Part shown: in pieces, positions 1 through 13,400 of the stretch | How positions within the stretch are numbered: position 1 is the first letter of the stretch | How the letters are laid out: every line of letters starts with the position of its first letter | NCBI GenBank assembly: GCA_023374045.1 | Contig: CM041777.1 | Span: forward strand, 84,314,300-84,378,299 | Length of the DNA: 64,000 bases | Direction of reading: 5' to 3' | From: Limonium bicolor | Taxonomy: Eukaryota > Streptophyta > Magnoliopsida > Caryophyllales > Plumbaginaceae | The notes under the pieces: model-generated | Told to the model about the DNA's origin: nothing | Database searches by the model: none | What the model saw: the letters and a program-made list of their open reading frames with translations, nothing else | Translations under genes and position numbers: made by a program

Positions 1-36
1 CTTTTGTATCTTATCAACCTAAATCCATCCATGAGT

Positions 37-233
37 ATTAAATCCCACCGGTGAACGTGTTTTTAATATGTAATTTATTGAAAATTTCGGCAGCATCTCC
101 CTACAGTTCTTCAAATGCACGATATTATGATATTAATCAATAATATATGCATTCGAAGAACAATAAAGAGATACTGCTGAAATAATCAATAAAACATATT
201 AAAAGCACATTCACACCCTAGGTGTGTGATTTA
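37..233. repeat. Long imperfect hairpin (~70-bp arms)
   Basis: Bases 51-119 and 148-214 are near-complementary, with a 28-base AT-rich loop. Pairing extends weakly outwards to about 37 and 233. Two smaller hairpins follow at once: CAGTCCC-GACA-GGGACTG (245-262) and a 12-bp stem around 263-293. It could be a small MITE, a small-RNA precursor or a structured part of the CACTA element. Confidence 0.7.
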
Positions 234-1748
234 ACAATCGTGGACAGTCCCGACAGGGACTGCCAAAGATATACCTCTATTAGTATATCTTGGGCGGATA
301 ACTATGTTTGGTAGTTTGTCAAATATTATATGTATATTATAAATCTTACCTCTGGTAGACGATTAGCCGATGCTAAGACGGGAGGTCGGAAGCCTAAATA
401 AAGTCGTAGTCCTGATGCATAAATGAAAAACGACAACATTAGATTCATCAAAAAATCAAGGTTAAATCCTAGCTAAAACCGCGGAAAAAAATCGACAGCA
501 TCTCCCCTATATTTCTAACGTCTCCAAATCAGTTTTATCAAAGTCAAATTCGCATGCACCATCTAGAACTGGTAACATACATAAACTTATTCACTGATGT
601 ATTTAGTTTACAGAAACAGAAAAACGACAACATCTTTCTGTTGCCTCTACTGAACAGATTCACACAGAACTCAAACAGAAATAGAAACTGAAAGAAAAGA
701 AACAGACAGACAGAGACTGGTGTATGACTCCTCTCTGTTTGTTCACGTGTTTGAATTCTCAAACCTTTCTAAACTGTCGATCCTGTCAATTTGGTGTGTT
801 ATAAAGTTTCTAACTCAACTAAACCCAAGGCAACTTTGTTACAGATGCAGAATAGTCAGAACCTGATCTGATACGAAACTGAAGCTGAAATCCAAACTGA
901 AATCAAAACAGAAACTGAGTTGTGTTCTTGCTTTCTTCCCTGTCTGTTTTTTTTCCTTTCAACTGATTATACTTCTCCTAACTCCTTACCCAGTTACTTA
1001 AATATTCCATTAAGCTTTTAAATCCAGACCAAAACTCAAACAACTTGTTACAGTTCTGTTCCATTCATGAAACTGAGATATGCTACAGTTCTGTTCCATT
1101 CATTTTTCAGGAATCGGTAATATACTTGAACTTACTCTCTTTCCTGTGGCAGTTTTAAGTAGTAGCATTTTTAAAACTACACTATATGTGTAATTGTAAT
1201 ACTAAATGCTAAGAACAAATAAATACAAGTTTACAGATTGGTTGCAAAGTTACCGTAACTAAGCACCGAAGTGGGCAAGTAGTGTAGAAATCAGCCCACG
1301 AACTAGGTCGCAATTAACTGTGAATCTGGGCACAAATATATGAACAAGGTTAGAACATTTGCCATTACACTCTCAGGATTCGATACAAACGAGGTTAGAA
1401 CTTGCAATCGAAATGCATGTATATGAACAAAGTTAGAAAAAAACGACAATCAATCAATCGCATACCCAATACGCGATAGAGACGTCGACGGTGAGACCAG
1501 TGGTAGATGGGTGGTGACCGGCGGCGATGGGAGTGACAAAGGTGGTGGGAGCGAGCGGCGATGGCCGTTAGCAAGGTGACGGGAGAGAGGAGGCAATTTC
1601 AGTGAGGAAGATAGCGCGAAGAGAAGAAGAGTTACTGTGAGTAGAGTGTGCAGAGTGTAGGCAAATGTTTAAATGGACTTTAGATTACGGTTTACATGTA
1701 AACCGTAAACTAAAGTCACACTTTACATGACGGTTCTCACAAAAACCG

Positions 1749-2016
1749 TAATCTAAAGTGTAACGAAATTAAAAAAAAAAGCGCGATAATTATTTGGCAT
1801 ATGTTGGGTTTCAAACATAGGTAACACATTAATATAAAGTTTTTATTAATCTAAAATACACGTAAAACGACGTCGTTAAATGTAATCTAAAGTGTAACGA
1901 AATTAAAAAAATAGCGCGATAATTATTTGCCATATGTTGGGTTTCAAACATAGGTAACACATTAATATAAAGTTTTTATTAATCTAAAATACACTGCTAA
2001 AACGACATCGTTAACT
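1749..2016. repeat. Tandem duplication, ~134-bp unit
   Basis: The block starting TAATCTAAAGTGTAACG at 1749 is repeated from 1883 with few differences. It lies in the subterminal zone of the CACTA element and shares its ATCTAAAGT motif. Confidence 0.75.
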
Positions 2017-2097
2017 GTAATTTAGATTACGCGCGGAGTCGAATAAATCAAATAATACGGGAAATTTTTTTCGTCAGGTCAAAACGACGTCGTTGAC

Positions 2098-2262
2098 GAG
2101 GTTGGCGCGTCTTTTTTAGGAGGGACTTTAGATGACGGTTTTTAGTAAAACCGTAATCTAAAGTCCGTTGACCGTAAAGCGCGCGTCAACACGGGACTTT
2201 AGATTACGGTTTTACTAAAAACCGTCATCTAAAGTCCCTCCTAAAAAAGGCGCGCCAACCTC
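2098..2262. repeat. Near-perfect inverted repeat (~67-bp arms, ~30-bp spacer)
   Basis: The left arm (2098-2166) and right arm (2194-2262) are almost exact reverse complements. Each contains ACTTTAGAT, a GACGGTTTTT block and GGCGCG near the outer end. It is the strongest palindrome in the CACTA subterminal region and may be a transposase-binding platform or a fold-back source of small RNA; both are inferences. Confidence 0.85.
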
Positions 2263-2386
2263 CGATCGATTATTGATTACGGGTTAATCAATCATCGTCG
2301 CTAATAAATTCCGGCCTCCTATTAATCACGGTGTCTGTTAAGCCGTGATTAAACCACCGTCATTAAAGCCTCGCGTTCCACTAGTG

Positions 2387-5300
2387 CGGAACGACCGGAT
2401 TCCTCACCATACATAACATATACATATTAGTTAAAGGTTCCTTTATGGAACTCATCACATACATACATCACATAGTGTTACTAACTCTGTTAGACCAGGA
2501 GGGGAGTAACACCCCTTTTTAACAAACATGGATAACTGTATCCGATAGCAACAACACACAAAACAAGGTCACATACATCACACATAGTCACAACATACAC
2601 AAACGCACTGATAGCCGTAGTTAGAACGTTCCCGTGGGTTGGGACGTTTATTCCGAATACCGATCTCTTATGTGAGCCTAAGGTCGGTTAACTATTATTT
2701 AAACCATAACTAGGGTTAAGCGGTATCAGAATTAATTACGCCACAATAATGAATTACTATAAACTCATTTCATGCTTTATCTTGCAAGGTGGCAAACACA
2801 CAGAAAAACACATTGGCATACAAGCCGGTGTAATCTGGTAGGACACAGGTTGCAAGAGAACCATAGCTTACACCATGGGTTACTCTGCCGTGTTCCCGAG
2901 GGTTCACTCCAGCGCGTCATCTCACGCTCCCCGGATAGTTTTTGAACAACTGGTAATATTTAAAATGTTTTATTAACAACAAAGTCTTACGGTATGTAAG
3001 CTTCTATTACTTCCGTACTTACCCCGTTATCCGGTGTACTTAATGTTCTTATACTCTCAACTTGCTTGGTTACTTTTACACTTGTTTTCATACTCATATA
3101 CTTACTTTCTTACCTTTATCATTTCAATTGTAGTGTACTACCACATATATATGTGTATAGGCATATATATATATATACATATGATTATTATAATCATATA
3201 GTAAAAATTCTTTTTTTTTTTTTTGACTCGACCGAACTTGCGACCGACCTTGCAAGTCCGGTCCATTCCAGTAGCTACCAGTACGGGAATTTTCTGGCTC
3301 GACCGAACTTGCAAGTCCGGTCGCAAGTTCGGTCCATTCCAGTAGCTTGCATTACGGGAATTTTTCTGGCCGACCGAATCTGCATGTCCGGTCGAGTCCG
3401 ATCGATTCAGAAGGTTTCCCGTCTTTGTAAATCTGGGCTCGACCGAACTTGCAAGTCCGGTCGCAAGTCCGGTCCGGCCCAGTACTTCAGTTTTAAAATC
3501 TGTTTTCAGTTCTCTCTTTTACCCATTACTTCCCCAATCTTCCTACACTTAATCCCACATATTTTAACACTACTTAGGCCCTCAAAACTGCCTTGGTTCA
3601 TCCCCAAATACCTTACTCATTTCTAGATCCATATACACAATTTTTTTCCTCACTCCTTTCAACACTTGTAACAGTTTTGTTACTTTTATGCTACAAATTT
3701 TATAACTCAATCCTCACTCTCCATTACCAATCCATGGTCATTACCCATCTCTACTAATCTCAATACATACCTTGGTTCTCCCATTCACCAAGTCACTCTT
3801 TAATGCACAATTCCTACCAAAATTTTGCCATAGCTCACCTATAATTCTTACTTATCCACACATATCTTTTCTCATCAGCTTCATCCCTATTCTAGCCAAA
3901 CCACAAGGGTTCTAACAGCACATAACAAATCCTCAAAGTCCATCAACAATAACATAACTCCAAATTCTCAATAACCAAATATGGCCACAACTCGAAACAC
4001 TTGGCTCCAAGGCCCTTTGATTCACAATTAATTTCACAAATCCTTCGAATTAGTTAAACACATTGTTGCACATATTTTGGGTCCATATTCAATTTAACCC
4101 ATCCCAAGTTTTAAAACACTTAAACAAGCTTTAAGGTAGATTCCTTACCTTAATTTACAAGTCTCACATTAATTTCCTCTTGCTCCTCATCTCCTCAAAA
4201 TCGGTCATGAGGGAATGGAGTTTCAAAACTCCATCCCAACATTCAAGAAACACAAAATACATTCCATTAATTATCTAAACCCTTAGGAAACTTTAATTCA
4301 ATCAAAGGGCTTAAAACATAAGGTTAGGGTTTACCTTTTTAGCCTTTTAAGAGGGATTTTCACCCTTGAATCAAGAAGGCATTTACTCCACCATTGGAGG
4401 GTTGTAACAAAACTCCAAAACAAGAGAAAACAAGGTAAGAGAGAGAGAGAAAAATCGGCTACCATAGGAGGAAGAACAAAAACGAGTTTTTCAATGAGAT
4501 TTTTACCTTGTTTGAAAGAGGAGGCTCCAAGCTACACATTGGTGCTATTTTCTCTTCAAATGGGGAAAACCCATGGAGATGAACTTCATTGTTTTCAGAT
4601 TTTGAAAAGAGAGATAGATAGAGAATGATGAGAGGAACACAACTATGTGTTTTGTTTGATTTGGAGCATTTTTGGGGTTTGAGCAAGAGGATGAAGAGAG
4701 GCTGCCATGGAAGCTTGTGGAGAGCTTAAAAAATCGCCAAACAGGGAGGAGGAAGGAGAAGAATTCGGTGGTGAGAGAAGGAGGGAAGGAGAGAGAGGAG
4801 GGAAATGGGAGGAAAGAGAAAAGAAAGGTACTTTAGTACCTTTTTGTTTTATTTACTTTTCTTTTTTCTTTTTAGCTAGGTGAGAGTGTGAGGGGGCTGT
4901 TTAACAATTAAAAACCGGCCCACATATATTGTACAAGCTGGAGCGCTTTTCATCTTTTTACAGAAAAACACTCGTTTATTTACCCGGTTTGGCCCTATTC
5001 ACTAACCGGGCCCGTTTTCTGGAATTTCCCCGTTTCCTTAATTTAATGGCTACTAAGCTCCCATTAATGTTTATTTATAGTTATTTAATGAACTATAATT
5101 TTTACGGGTTCGTTTGACCACTTAACGTCACGTTTTCGGGTTTTCTCGAAAAACGTGCGCTAAAGCTTTATTAGCGTTTTAATACATTATTTAGATCGTT
5201 TTCTTCCGGAATTTTCCACACATGTTCTAAGTGTGTAATTAGGGTATAAAAATATATTCATAACCCTAGTGAAGGTTATATACCTCCTTAAATAATTAAA

Positions 5301-5419
5301 TACGCGTTTTCTTTTTCTCTTTGGTTTTTATTTCTTCACGAATGATCTTAAGGACTTGGTTAGCCTTAGAAAATCATAATTACATAATTAATTAACACCT
5401 TAAGGTTTGGGGTATTTCA
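2387..5419 (-). repeat. 3' LTR of the LARD-like element, truncated by CACTA
   Basis: It matches 11507-14541 nearly base for base, with scattered substitutions and one-base indels. It ends in GGGGTATTTCA (TGAAATACCCC on the minus strand). The part equivalent to 10471-11506 is absent. Open frames inside it (for example 3066-3626) are not real genes, because the homologous LTR copy breaks them with indels. Confidence 0.9.
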
Positions 5420-5432
5420 ATCTACCCCCCTT
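5420..5432 (-). other. Polypurine tract of the LARD-like element
   Basis: On the minus strand this reads AAGGGGGGTAGAT and sits directly before the 3' LTR. The same 13 bases stand at the same place in the AlkB-carrying element (47228-47240). Confidence 0.85.
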
Positions 5433-8400
5433 AAAAGAACTTCGTCCTCGAAGTTCACACTTCCCACACATCATTGGTAGAATACGGGGATTACTTGCAA
5501 CATAAAACTTCCATAACAAACATATTTTACATCACAACCTCGGACTTAACGGCCCGGGTAACACATCCATGCATACATAACATACTTACATCGTAACCTC
5601 GGACTTGATAGTCCGGGTACCTTAACAACATTGTTCCTACATAACAACCCTTAGACTCTTAGGTCTGGGTAACAACACTTTCAGAACTCAACATATTAGG
5701 ACTCAAGGTCAAAACAATATCTATTACATATACCACACAACATGTCTTAGCATGTATATCAACCAGAAATTCCTTTTCCATCTCTTCATGGGTTCGAGAC
5801 CCATGTTGAGTACATATACACTGTGATCCCGCAGAACCGGTCGCGATGGACACCTTCTGGTCCCCGTTCCTTTGGGAGATCAAAACAATTGCATACATCT
5901 TAAAATATACTTCTCATGTCACCGGTCCGAAGACAAAGGCTCATACGTCCTCAGCTCGTGAGCAAGTAATACGAAAGTATTCTTTATGGGGTTAAGTGGA
6001 ATGAAATCCTTTATTGGAAAGTACTAATTGAAAGTCCTTTTTACAAAGTCAAGTGAAGAAATCCTTCCTTTGAAAATACCACTTAAGAATCTTAGAGATA
6101 TTAATTGAAGTCTTGAAAATACCAATTGAAAATTTGGAACCACCAATTTAAAATTCCCTTGAAAACTCAATACAACTCCAAGTCCAATTGTTGCTAACTG
6201 CATCTTATTCTTGATGTGGTTATTTGTGATCACTTATAGGGAGTTTCAAGAATCATCCAACACTAATGTGATCAGCATCAGTGTGAACTATCTTTCCACC
6301 CTAATTTGTGTTCGGCTTCTCTTGATCTCATGATAATCAAGTTTCACCTCCCACTTCATTTTCAAACAACAGCTAATTCAAACATATACCATTTTCTATC
6401 TTTTAGTCCATCTAGTCGTAATCATTACATCTCCAAGGGATAGAACTCCGTCTATCAATCATCACCCAAATTCAACTTAATCCGAGTTACCTAGGGAATT
6501 TAATTCTTACTAGGTTCTATATCGGTGTCATACCTCTTCATAAATCACAACACTGTATATATACACATATCTATATATTTTTATCAAAATATACTACACA
6601 ATATTACATTTGTATCATTTGAACATATATTGTCGGGGTTTTAATTCCCGGGAGTTTTTCTACTCCCTTATACGTATACTTTCACATACATCCGTTAACA
6701 CAATAAACACACTTATCACAATGGTATTCGCATCTTCTGTGCACAATTACCACAATTAACCATGAATGAATGTGTATGTTTATGTAACACACACACACCA
6801 ATCATCAAAGCAAATTATTTTGTGCTATGCACACCATAGTTCACGTACACTTGTACGGTAAAACACACTAAATGGTTTCGCGCTCTACCCCCTTAAAAGG
6901 GATTACGCCCACGTAATCAATCACTTAACCACTGGTTTATAACGTCCTACCGTCGTGAAGTGTTGTATCTCCACGCGGTTTATTATACAATATGTTCTGG
7001 TTTGAGGATCTTAGCCATATTGGCGGTTTAGTCCCTAACCAAGAATTCTTCTTAGAGTTTATTAATTCATAACCAGTTTGATTCTAACCTGCTGGTTCTG
7101 GCATTAACTCTAGGCGTTAATAATTGCCATTCACTCATGTTCACAACGCACATCCAACTCTTGAATCGCTGGCTCACTAGTTTCTGCTGCGCGACTCTTG
7201 ATAACTTCGAGCTTAGTTTGCCCCCTTCATTATTCTTACTGTATTGTATATCTTCGATTATCACCTTCATCTTGGTAATAACGATTTCTCAACCGACGCG
7301 TGGTATTTCTTACCAAGAGCGAGTTCGGTGAGTTACAAACTTTCTATTTACTTCCATGATAATTTACTGTATTCCACACTGATTTACTTAGTTTCTTCCG
7401 ACTCACTGTCGGTTACGTTTGAGCTACTACCTATTGTGTAGTACTCTGTCGTTTATTTCCAACACTTGAGGTATATTCCATACCGATATTTAACAATCGT
7501 GTTATTGTAGTCACTTATGCCAATCAAGTACCCTTTGATTGGTACAACCGTGCTTCTCTTATGCATCGGTTTTATCACACCATAATTCTTGTTCCTCCAT
7601 CACAATTGACATTACCCAAACTTCCTAGCTATCACACTCGATCATTACCGCGCAAGTGCAATACCAAAACACTCAGTCATACAGAGTGCAGAGGCGTAAA
7701 CTCTTGACATAAATCTCTTATGCGATTGCAATAGGAATTCACACTGTGTTCCTTATCACATAGTACCGACCATTGGCTTATTGCCCAGTCGGTTTGTTAT
7801 CACTTACCTTGTATGCCCATTGAGTTTCACTCACAACTGGTTTTATTGTCACATTATTATTTAACGATACTTATGCAACGGTCGCTTACTGCGCACCGTG
7901 CTCTTACTCATTGTATAACATTAACTTACACTGCATTCGCCATTATATTAGCTTCCGCTATTACCCTGTGTTTTGCCACTTATTCGGCTGACTGCTGAAT
8001 ACTCTACTCTTCGAGCCTCTATGCTCCTTGAGCGTTGTTCGTTACACATCTAGCATCCACACCTATGGTGGTTGCCATTAGGCTTATCACCCTTTCCGTC
8101 TGCACAACTGGTACGAATACTTCTTTTCGTAGTACAACATGGTCAACTCTTAACACATTCCCTGAATTTAGTTCACATAACTACCGCTGTTGCGGTCTCA
8201 CAATATCGAGGGGTGTCCCCACACTTTAAGCAGTGGTTCGTTATCCGCTTACTTACTTATATAACGTAAACTTCTGTGATCAATAACATTCTCTTAACAC
8301 ATTCGATTTGTGGCTTTTAGGCCTTATTGCCTCGAGCTCTGCCCGTTGTAGGCTGTCCACACACATTACATGGTTTAGATTGGTATTGGGCTCCATGACA

Positions 8401-10453
8401 AGGTCGTAGTATCACGGTTCCTTTCATGGGATGCCCCTTCAAGGATGTCAGACTTCCCTCTGACGACTTGTGTTTAAACTTGGTGTTAATTTCAGCCTTT
8501 GCGTTTCTGTCACGTATCTTGTTCAACCATTGTTGACCCAAACACCCTTTTAAGGATAACTCCTGGGTGTTATTAGGTTATGCCTTTTTATCTGGCTTGC
8601 ACTCATTGGTATGTTTAATTCCTACTTCGCCCCGCGTTCTTTGCTGGGTTGAATATTCTCCTTAGTGAGATTGATATCTCTAGTGATCATCTCGGGAGTC
8701 TCATCCCGATCATTGTACATTAACATATCCATAGTAGGCATCTGCCTCACCATATATAGGCTGGGTACTTACTCCAGCTATTGTGTTCATCCATCCAGAT
8801 CCTTAAGACATATGCGATGTCTTTACTTACTAGTCAGTGCACTTCACACTTCTAGATTCTTAAACATTTTCTCGCAATAACTCACTAATCCCTTTAGTTC
8901 TCTTAACTTAACTGGGTTCCTTTACTTCAACCATTCGATGGTAGTTTATTACTCTTGTCTGACTTTTACTTCGGACCGTAGTATGGAGTCGACTACTTCC
9001 CGTGTTCCAGACTCCACTCGTATACATATGTGGGGTACCCTACTGATACATTGCTACTTGCCCGACTACCCCATAAGAAGGTTTGTCAGGCCCACAAGCT
9101 CCTATCGGGGTGCGGTCGTCCCACATTACTGTTGGTACACTCGTAGTGTCCGTCACACGCCTAGGTGAAGCATTCTGTTGTCAACTCCTCTTATATTATC
9201 CTGTGATAATATGCATTCCATGCTTCCCGAACTTAATCAAGGGAAATGTATCCACTGTTGTATTATTATGAACTCAATCCATTCCTCGGGTTGTTACCCT
9301 TGGGTTTACCGGTTTCCATCCAGTTATCTTAAAAGTAACTGGGTAAAACTTACCTACCATGTGGCACTGAGGCCCGTGTAGGTCTTCTGGTTTGGTTTAA
9401 AGAAAAAGGTGAATTAAAATAAAATGGGTTTGAAAGAAAATCTGGTTTTGAAAAGGTTTTGAAAATGGATTTAAGTTGAAAGAAAAATTCTCCTGGTTTT
9501 ACAACGTTTCCTTGCCTTAACCGAGTCTAGCTTCCTGCTGACTGGTGTATTTCCAAGTATTGAGGTCAGGCTATTAAGCCCTTCCACGGTTATGATAATC
9601 CCACTTAACTTCATGGTACTTTACTAAGTACCGGTAGTTGTTTAAAATTTTCCGTACAGCCTTGTCATAGCAGCACTTGCCATGGCAAGTGCGCCATGCT
9701 AACTGGTTACTGGTTCAATATACATTGGTTGCGGTACTGCTTTCACCCGCTTTAACATCATTGGCCTTGCTGGCCCTTGCTTAATCTTACAGCCTTAACA
9801 ATAAATCTCCTGGGTATTCCTCACTGTCTTCACATGATGACCATTACTAGGGTGTTTCCCATTCTGGGAGACCCCTTTTTACTTAGTATTGTATCCTCCT
9901 CGTACTACCTTGTAGTTCTTTAGTCGGTTGGTATACCGTTGGTGTATTAGTTAACATTTGTAGTCCCGTAGACGCTCGTCTCTGGTTTCATTACTTCGCT
10001 TCCTGCCTGTTGTACAGTTGGTGCGTTGCAAGCTGGTTGTCCTCGACTGCTCCGCATGTCGACCCAGGTTGCCGGAAATTCTATTCCTTTAAGCATAAGA
10101 TTCTTCACTTTTCGCTATTAATGCGGCAAACATTGTTCAGATGGCAACCGTCTTCGGGATTCACACCTTTCGGAATCTACCGTATGACATGTTCTCCATA
10201 CTTACAGAGGTAAATATCAACTGCCAGATCGGGTTTTCCCGAGTAAGAGATGACTCCCATCTCTCTGGCGTTCTTCCCAAGTTATCAAATAGGGTTTGTG
10301 GAGGGCGGGATGGATATTGTAGGTATCCAGTACATACTGGCGTTTCCTAACTAGCGTACTTCTCACGCTATCACTCAACCCTTAACCCAAAGCACTAAAC
10401 TCTTAACTCGGTACCTCCCAAGCTCGGTAATTCAGTCATCAGAGCGATACTTC
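5433..10453 (-). other. Internal region of the LARD-like element, no gene seen
   Basis: No gag, protease, RT or integrase motif could be read on either strand, and only short unrelated frames occur. Three imperfect copies of a CCTCGGACTT...CCGGGTA motif lie at about 5535-5670. A pyrimidine-rich block near 6885-6925 (GCTCTACCCCCTTAAAAGGG) matches a block just before the pol stop of the coding element (about 47640-47670), showing common descent. A short minus-strand peptide near 8317-8541 contains Cys residues spaced CNVC but lacks the His/Cys of a zinc knuckle. Confidence 0.6.
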
Positions 10454-10465
10454 ACTCTAATACCA
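10454..10465 (-). other. Primer binding site, initiator-Met tRNA type
   Basis: On the minus strand it reads TGGTATTAGAGT, five bases downstream of the 5' LTR. It differs at two positions from the usual TGGTATCAGAGC complementary to the 3' end of plant tRNA-iMet. Confidence 0.75.
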
Positions 10466-10470
10466 CTTTT

Positions 10471-13400
10471 TGTAACACCCCAACTACTAACAACACACTT
10501 AATAACGTATCGCAGCGGAAATCTCAACTCACAACATCACTTAACTCTTTGGTGTTACACGCCGTTAGCCACCCTCGTGGCTAACAAGGCTAACATATAT
10601 ACATCGTACCGGTCTGATGGACTAAACTCCCGAGCAACTACACATTAATCCCGTTCCATGTTCAACATTCATTATACACTTACATTACAACTGTACCGAG
10701 TAATTACCAACTAACGCCGATACAATTTCGGTCTTACTACACCTACAGCATATCCACAATTTTCATGACTACCCACATACAATCAACCTACCCCGTCCTA
10801 CTCTCGAACGGCCTCCAGTTCCTGTACCTGAAACAGGAAGAGAAGAAAAGGGTGGCCCCCAAGGGGCTCAGCACCTTTGCTGGTATGGTAATCCCGCAGC
10901 CCTCATGCTACCGGGCCACGCACAACTAATTGTCGTCTTAGCATGCGATTGATTTATTTAAACATACACAACTACACACATACTTCATGCTTAAAAGCAA
11001 ACATCCATTAGTAGGACACAAAACACAAGATTAGCACACACCACATAACCATACACTTCACTTGATAACATACACACAACTTAATTCCATTCTTCTTAGA
11101 GAACATAAACTTACTTAGGGAGTGCCGGGGTGATATAGGCCCGAGCACAACATACATACATTTTCTTTACTTAGGTATGGCGGCCTCATATGGACCGATC
11201 ACACCTTGCACAATTTCCCCTAGCTCCAATAATGATGAGGTAGGTAAGCCTTGGTTAAGCTTGTGGGTGGTTGTAATTCAAGGAGGAAAAACAACCGTAA
11301 CATAACAAAGAGGGAGTCGAAGCAAACTTAGGCATCAACACCCTACCAACATTACACATGATTTCCCCCTACCCGATTGGAAGTTGGGTAGGTAAGCTTG
11401 GCTAAGCTAATGGGAGGTCGAAATCCAATGAAGGAAGACAACCCTAACATAACAGGTTGGGAGTTAATTCACATATATACATTAACTCCCAAACAACACG
11501 CGCGACCGAACAACCGGATTCCTCACCATACATAACATATACATATTAGTTAAAGGTTCCTTTATGGAACTCATCACATACATACATCACATAGTGTTAC
11601 TAACTCTGTTAGACCAGGAGGGGAGTAACACCCCTTTTTAACAAACATGGATAACTGTATCCGATAGCAACAACACACAAAACAAGGTCACATACATCAC
11701 ACATAGTCACAACATACACAAACGCACTGATAGCCGTAGTTAGAACGTTCCCGTGGGTTGGGACGTTTATTCCGAATACCGATCTCTTATGTGAGCCTAA
11801 GGTCGGTTAACTATTTTTAACACATAACTAGGTTTAGCGGTATCAGAATTAATTACGCCACAATAATGAATTACTATAAACTCATTTCATGCTTTATCTT
11901 GCAAGGTGGCAAACACACAGAAAAACACATTGGCATACAAGCCGGTGTAATCCGGTAGGACACAGGTTGCAAGAGAACCATACCTTACACCATGGGTTAC
12001 TCTGCCGTGTTCCCGAGGGTTCACTCCAGCGCGTCATCTCATGCTCCCCGGATAGTTTTTGTACAACTGGTAATATTTAAAATGTTTTATTAACAACAAA
12101 GTCTTACGGTATGTAAGCTTCTATTACTTCCGTACTTACCCGTTATCCCGGTGTACTTAATGTTCTTATACTCTCAACTTGCTTGGTTACTTTTACACTT
12201 GTTTTCATACATCTATATACTTACTTCTTACCTTTATCATTTCAATTGTAGTGTACTACCACATTATATATGTGGTAGGCATATATATATATATACATAT
12301 GATTATTATAATCATATAGTAAAAATATTTCTTTTTTTTTTTTACTCGACCGGACTTGCGACCGACCTTGCAAGTCCGGTCCATTCAGTAGCTACCAGTA
12401 CGGGAATTTTCTGGCTCGACCGAACTTGCAAGTCCGGTCGCAAGTTCGGTCCATTCCAGTAGCTTGCATTACGGGAATTTTTCTGGCCGACCGAACTGCA
12501 TGTCCGGTCGCAAGTCCGGTCGATTCCAGAAGGTTTCCCGTCTTTGTAAATCTGGGCTCGACCGAACTTGCAAGTCCGGTCGCAAGTCCGGTCGGCCCAG
12601 TACTTCAGTTTTAAAATCTGTTTTCAGTTCTCTCTTTTACCCATTACTTCCCCAATCTTCCTACACTTAATCCACATATTTTAACACTACTTAGGCCCTC
12701 AAAACTGCCTTGGTTCATCCCCCAAATACCTTACTCATTTCTAGATCCATATACACAATTTTTTTTCCTCACTCCTTTCAACACTTGTAACAGTTTTGTT
12801 ACTTTTATGCTACAAATTTTATAACTCAATCCTCACTCTCCAATTACCAATCCATGGTCATTACCCATCTCTACTAATCTCAATACATACCTTGGTTCTC
12901 CCATTCACCAAGTCACTCTTTAATGCACAATTCCTACCAAAATTTTGCCATAGCTCACCTATAATTCTTACTTATCCACACATATCTTTTCTCTCATCAG
13001 CTTCATCCCTATTCTAGCCAACCACAAGGGTTCTAACAGCACATAACAAATCCTCAAAGTCCATCAACAATAACATACTCCAAAATTCTCAATAACCACA
13101 ATATGGCCACAACTCGAAACACTTGGCTCCAAGGCCCTTTGATTCACAATTAATTTCACAAATCCTTCGAATTAGTTAAACACATTGTTGCACATATTTT
13201 GGGTCCATATTCAATTTAACCCATCCCAAGTTTTAAAAAACTTAAACAAGCTTTAAGGTAGATTCCTTACCTTATTTACAAGTCTCACATTAATTCTCCT
13301 CTTGCTCCTCATCTCCTCAAAATCGGTCATGAGGGAATGGTTTTCAAAACTCCATCCCAACATTCAAGAAACACAAAATACATTCCATTAATTATCTAAA

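Larger units (their letters stand above)
1..2386 (-). mobile_element. CACTA (En/Spm) transposon, terminal part, runs off the left edge
   Basis: The element ends at 2386 with CACTAGTG, which read on the minus strand is a CACTA-type terminus. Inside it lie many copies of the motif ACCGTAATCTAAAGT in both orientations (about 1680-2235), the usual subterminal repeat pattern of this superfamily. Further in (about 1480-1650) is a GC-rich stretch resembling a 5' leader read to the left. No transposase reading frame was recognised in the 2.4 kb visible. The end abuts an LTR whose first ~1 kb is missing, so the transposon interrupted that LTR; the rest of the LTR and the other transposon end should lie left of the window. 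Assignment of bases 1-1400 to this element is inference. Confidence 0.6.

Noticed and set aside
3066..3626. 186-codon plus-strand frame
   Set aside because: It lies in an LTR and the homologous copy at 12151-12670 breaks it into several frames by indels; the peptide is a translation of palindromic repeats.
8317..8541. Possible gag zinc knuckle in the LARD-like element
   Set aside because: Only CNVC fits; the His and last Cys are missing and nothing around it resembles gag.
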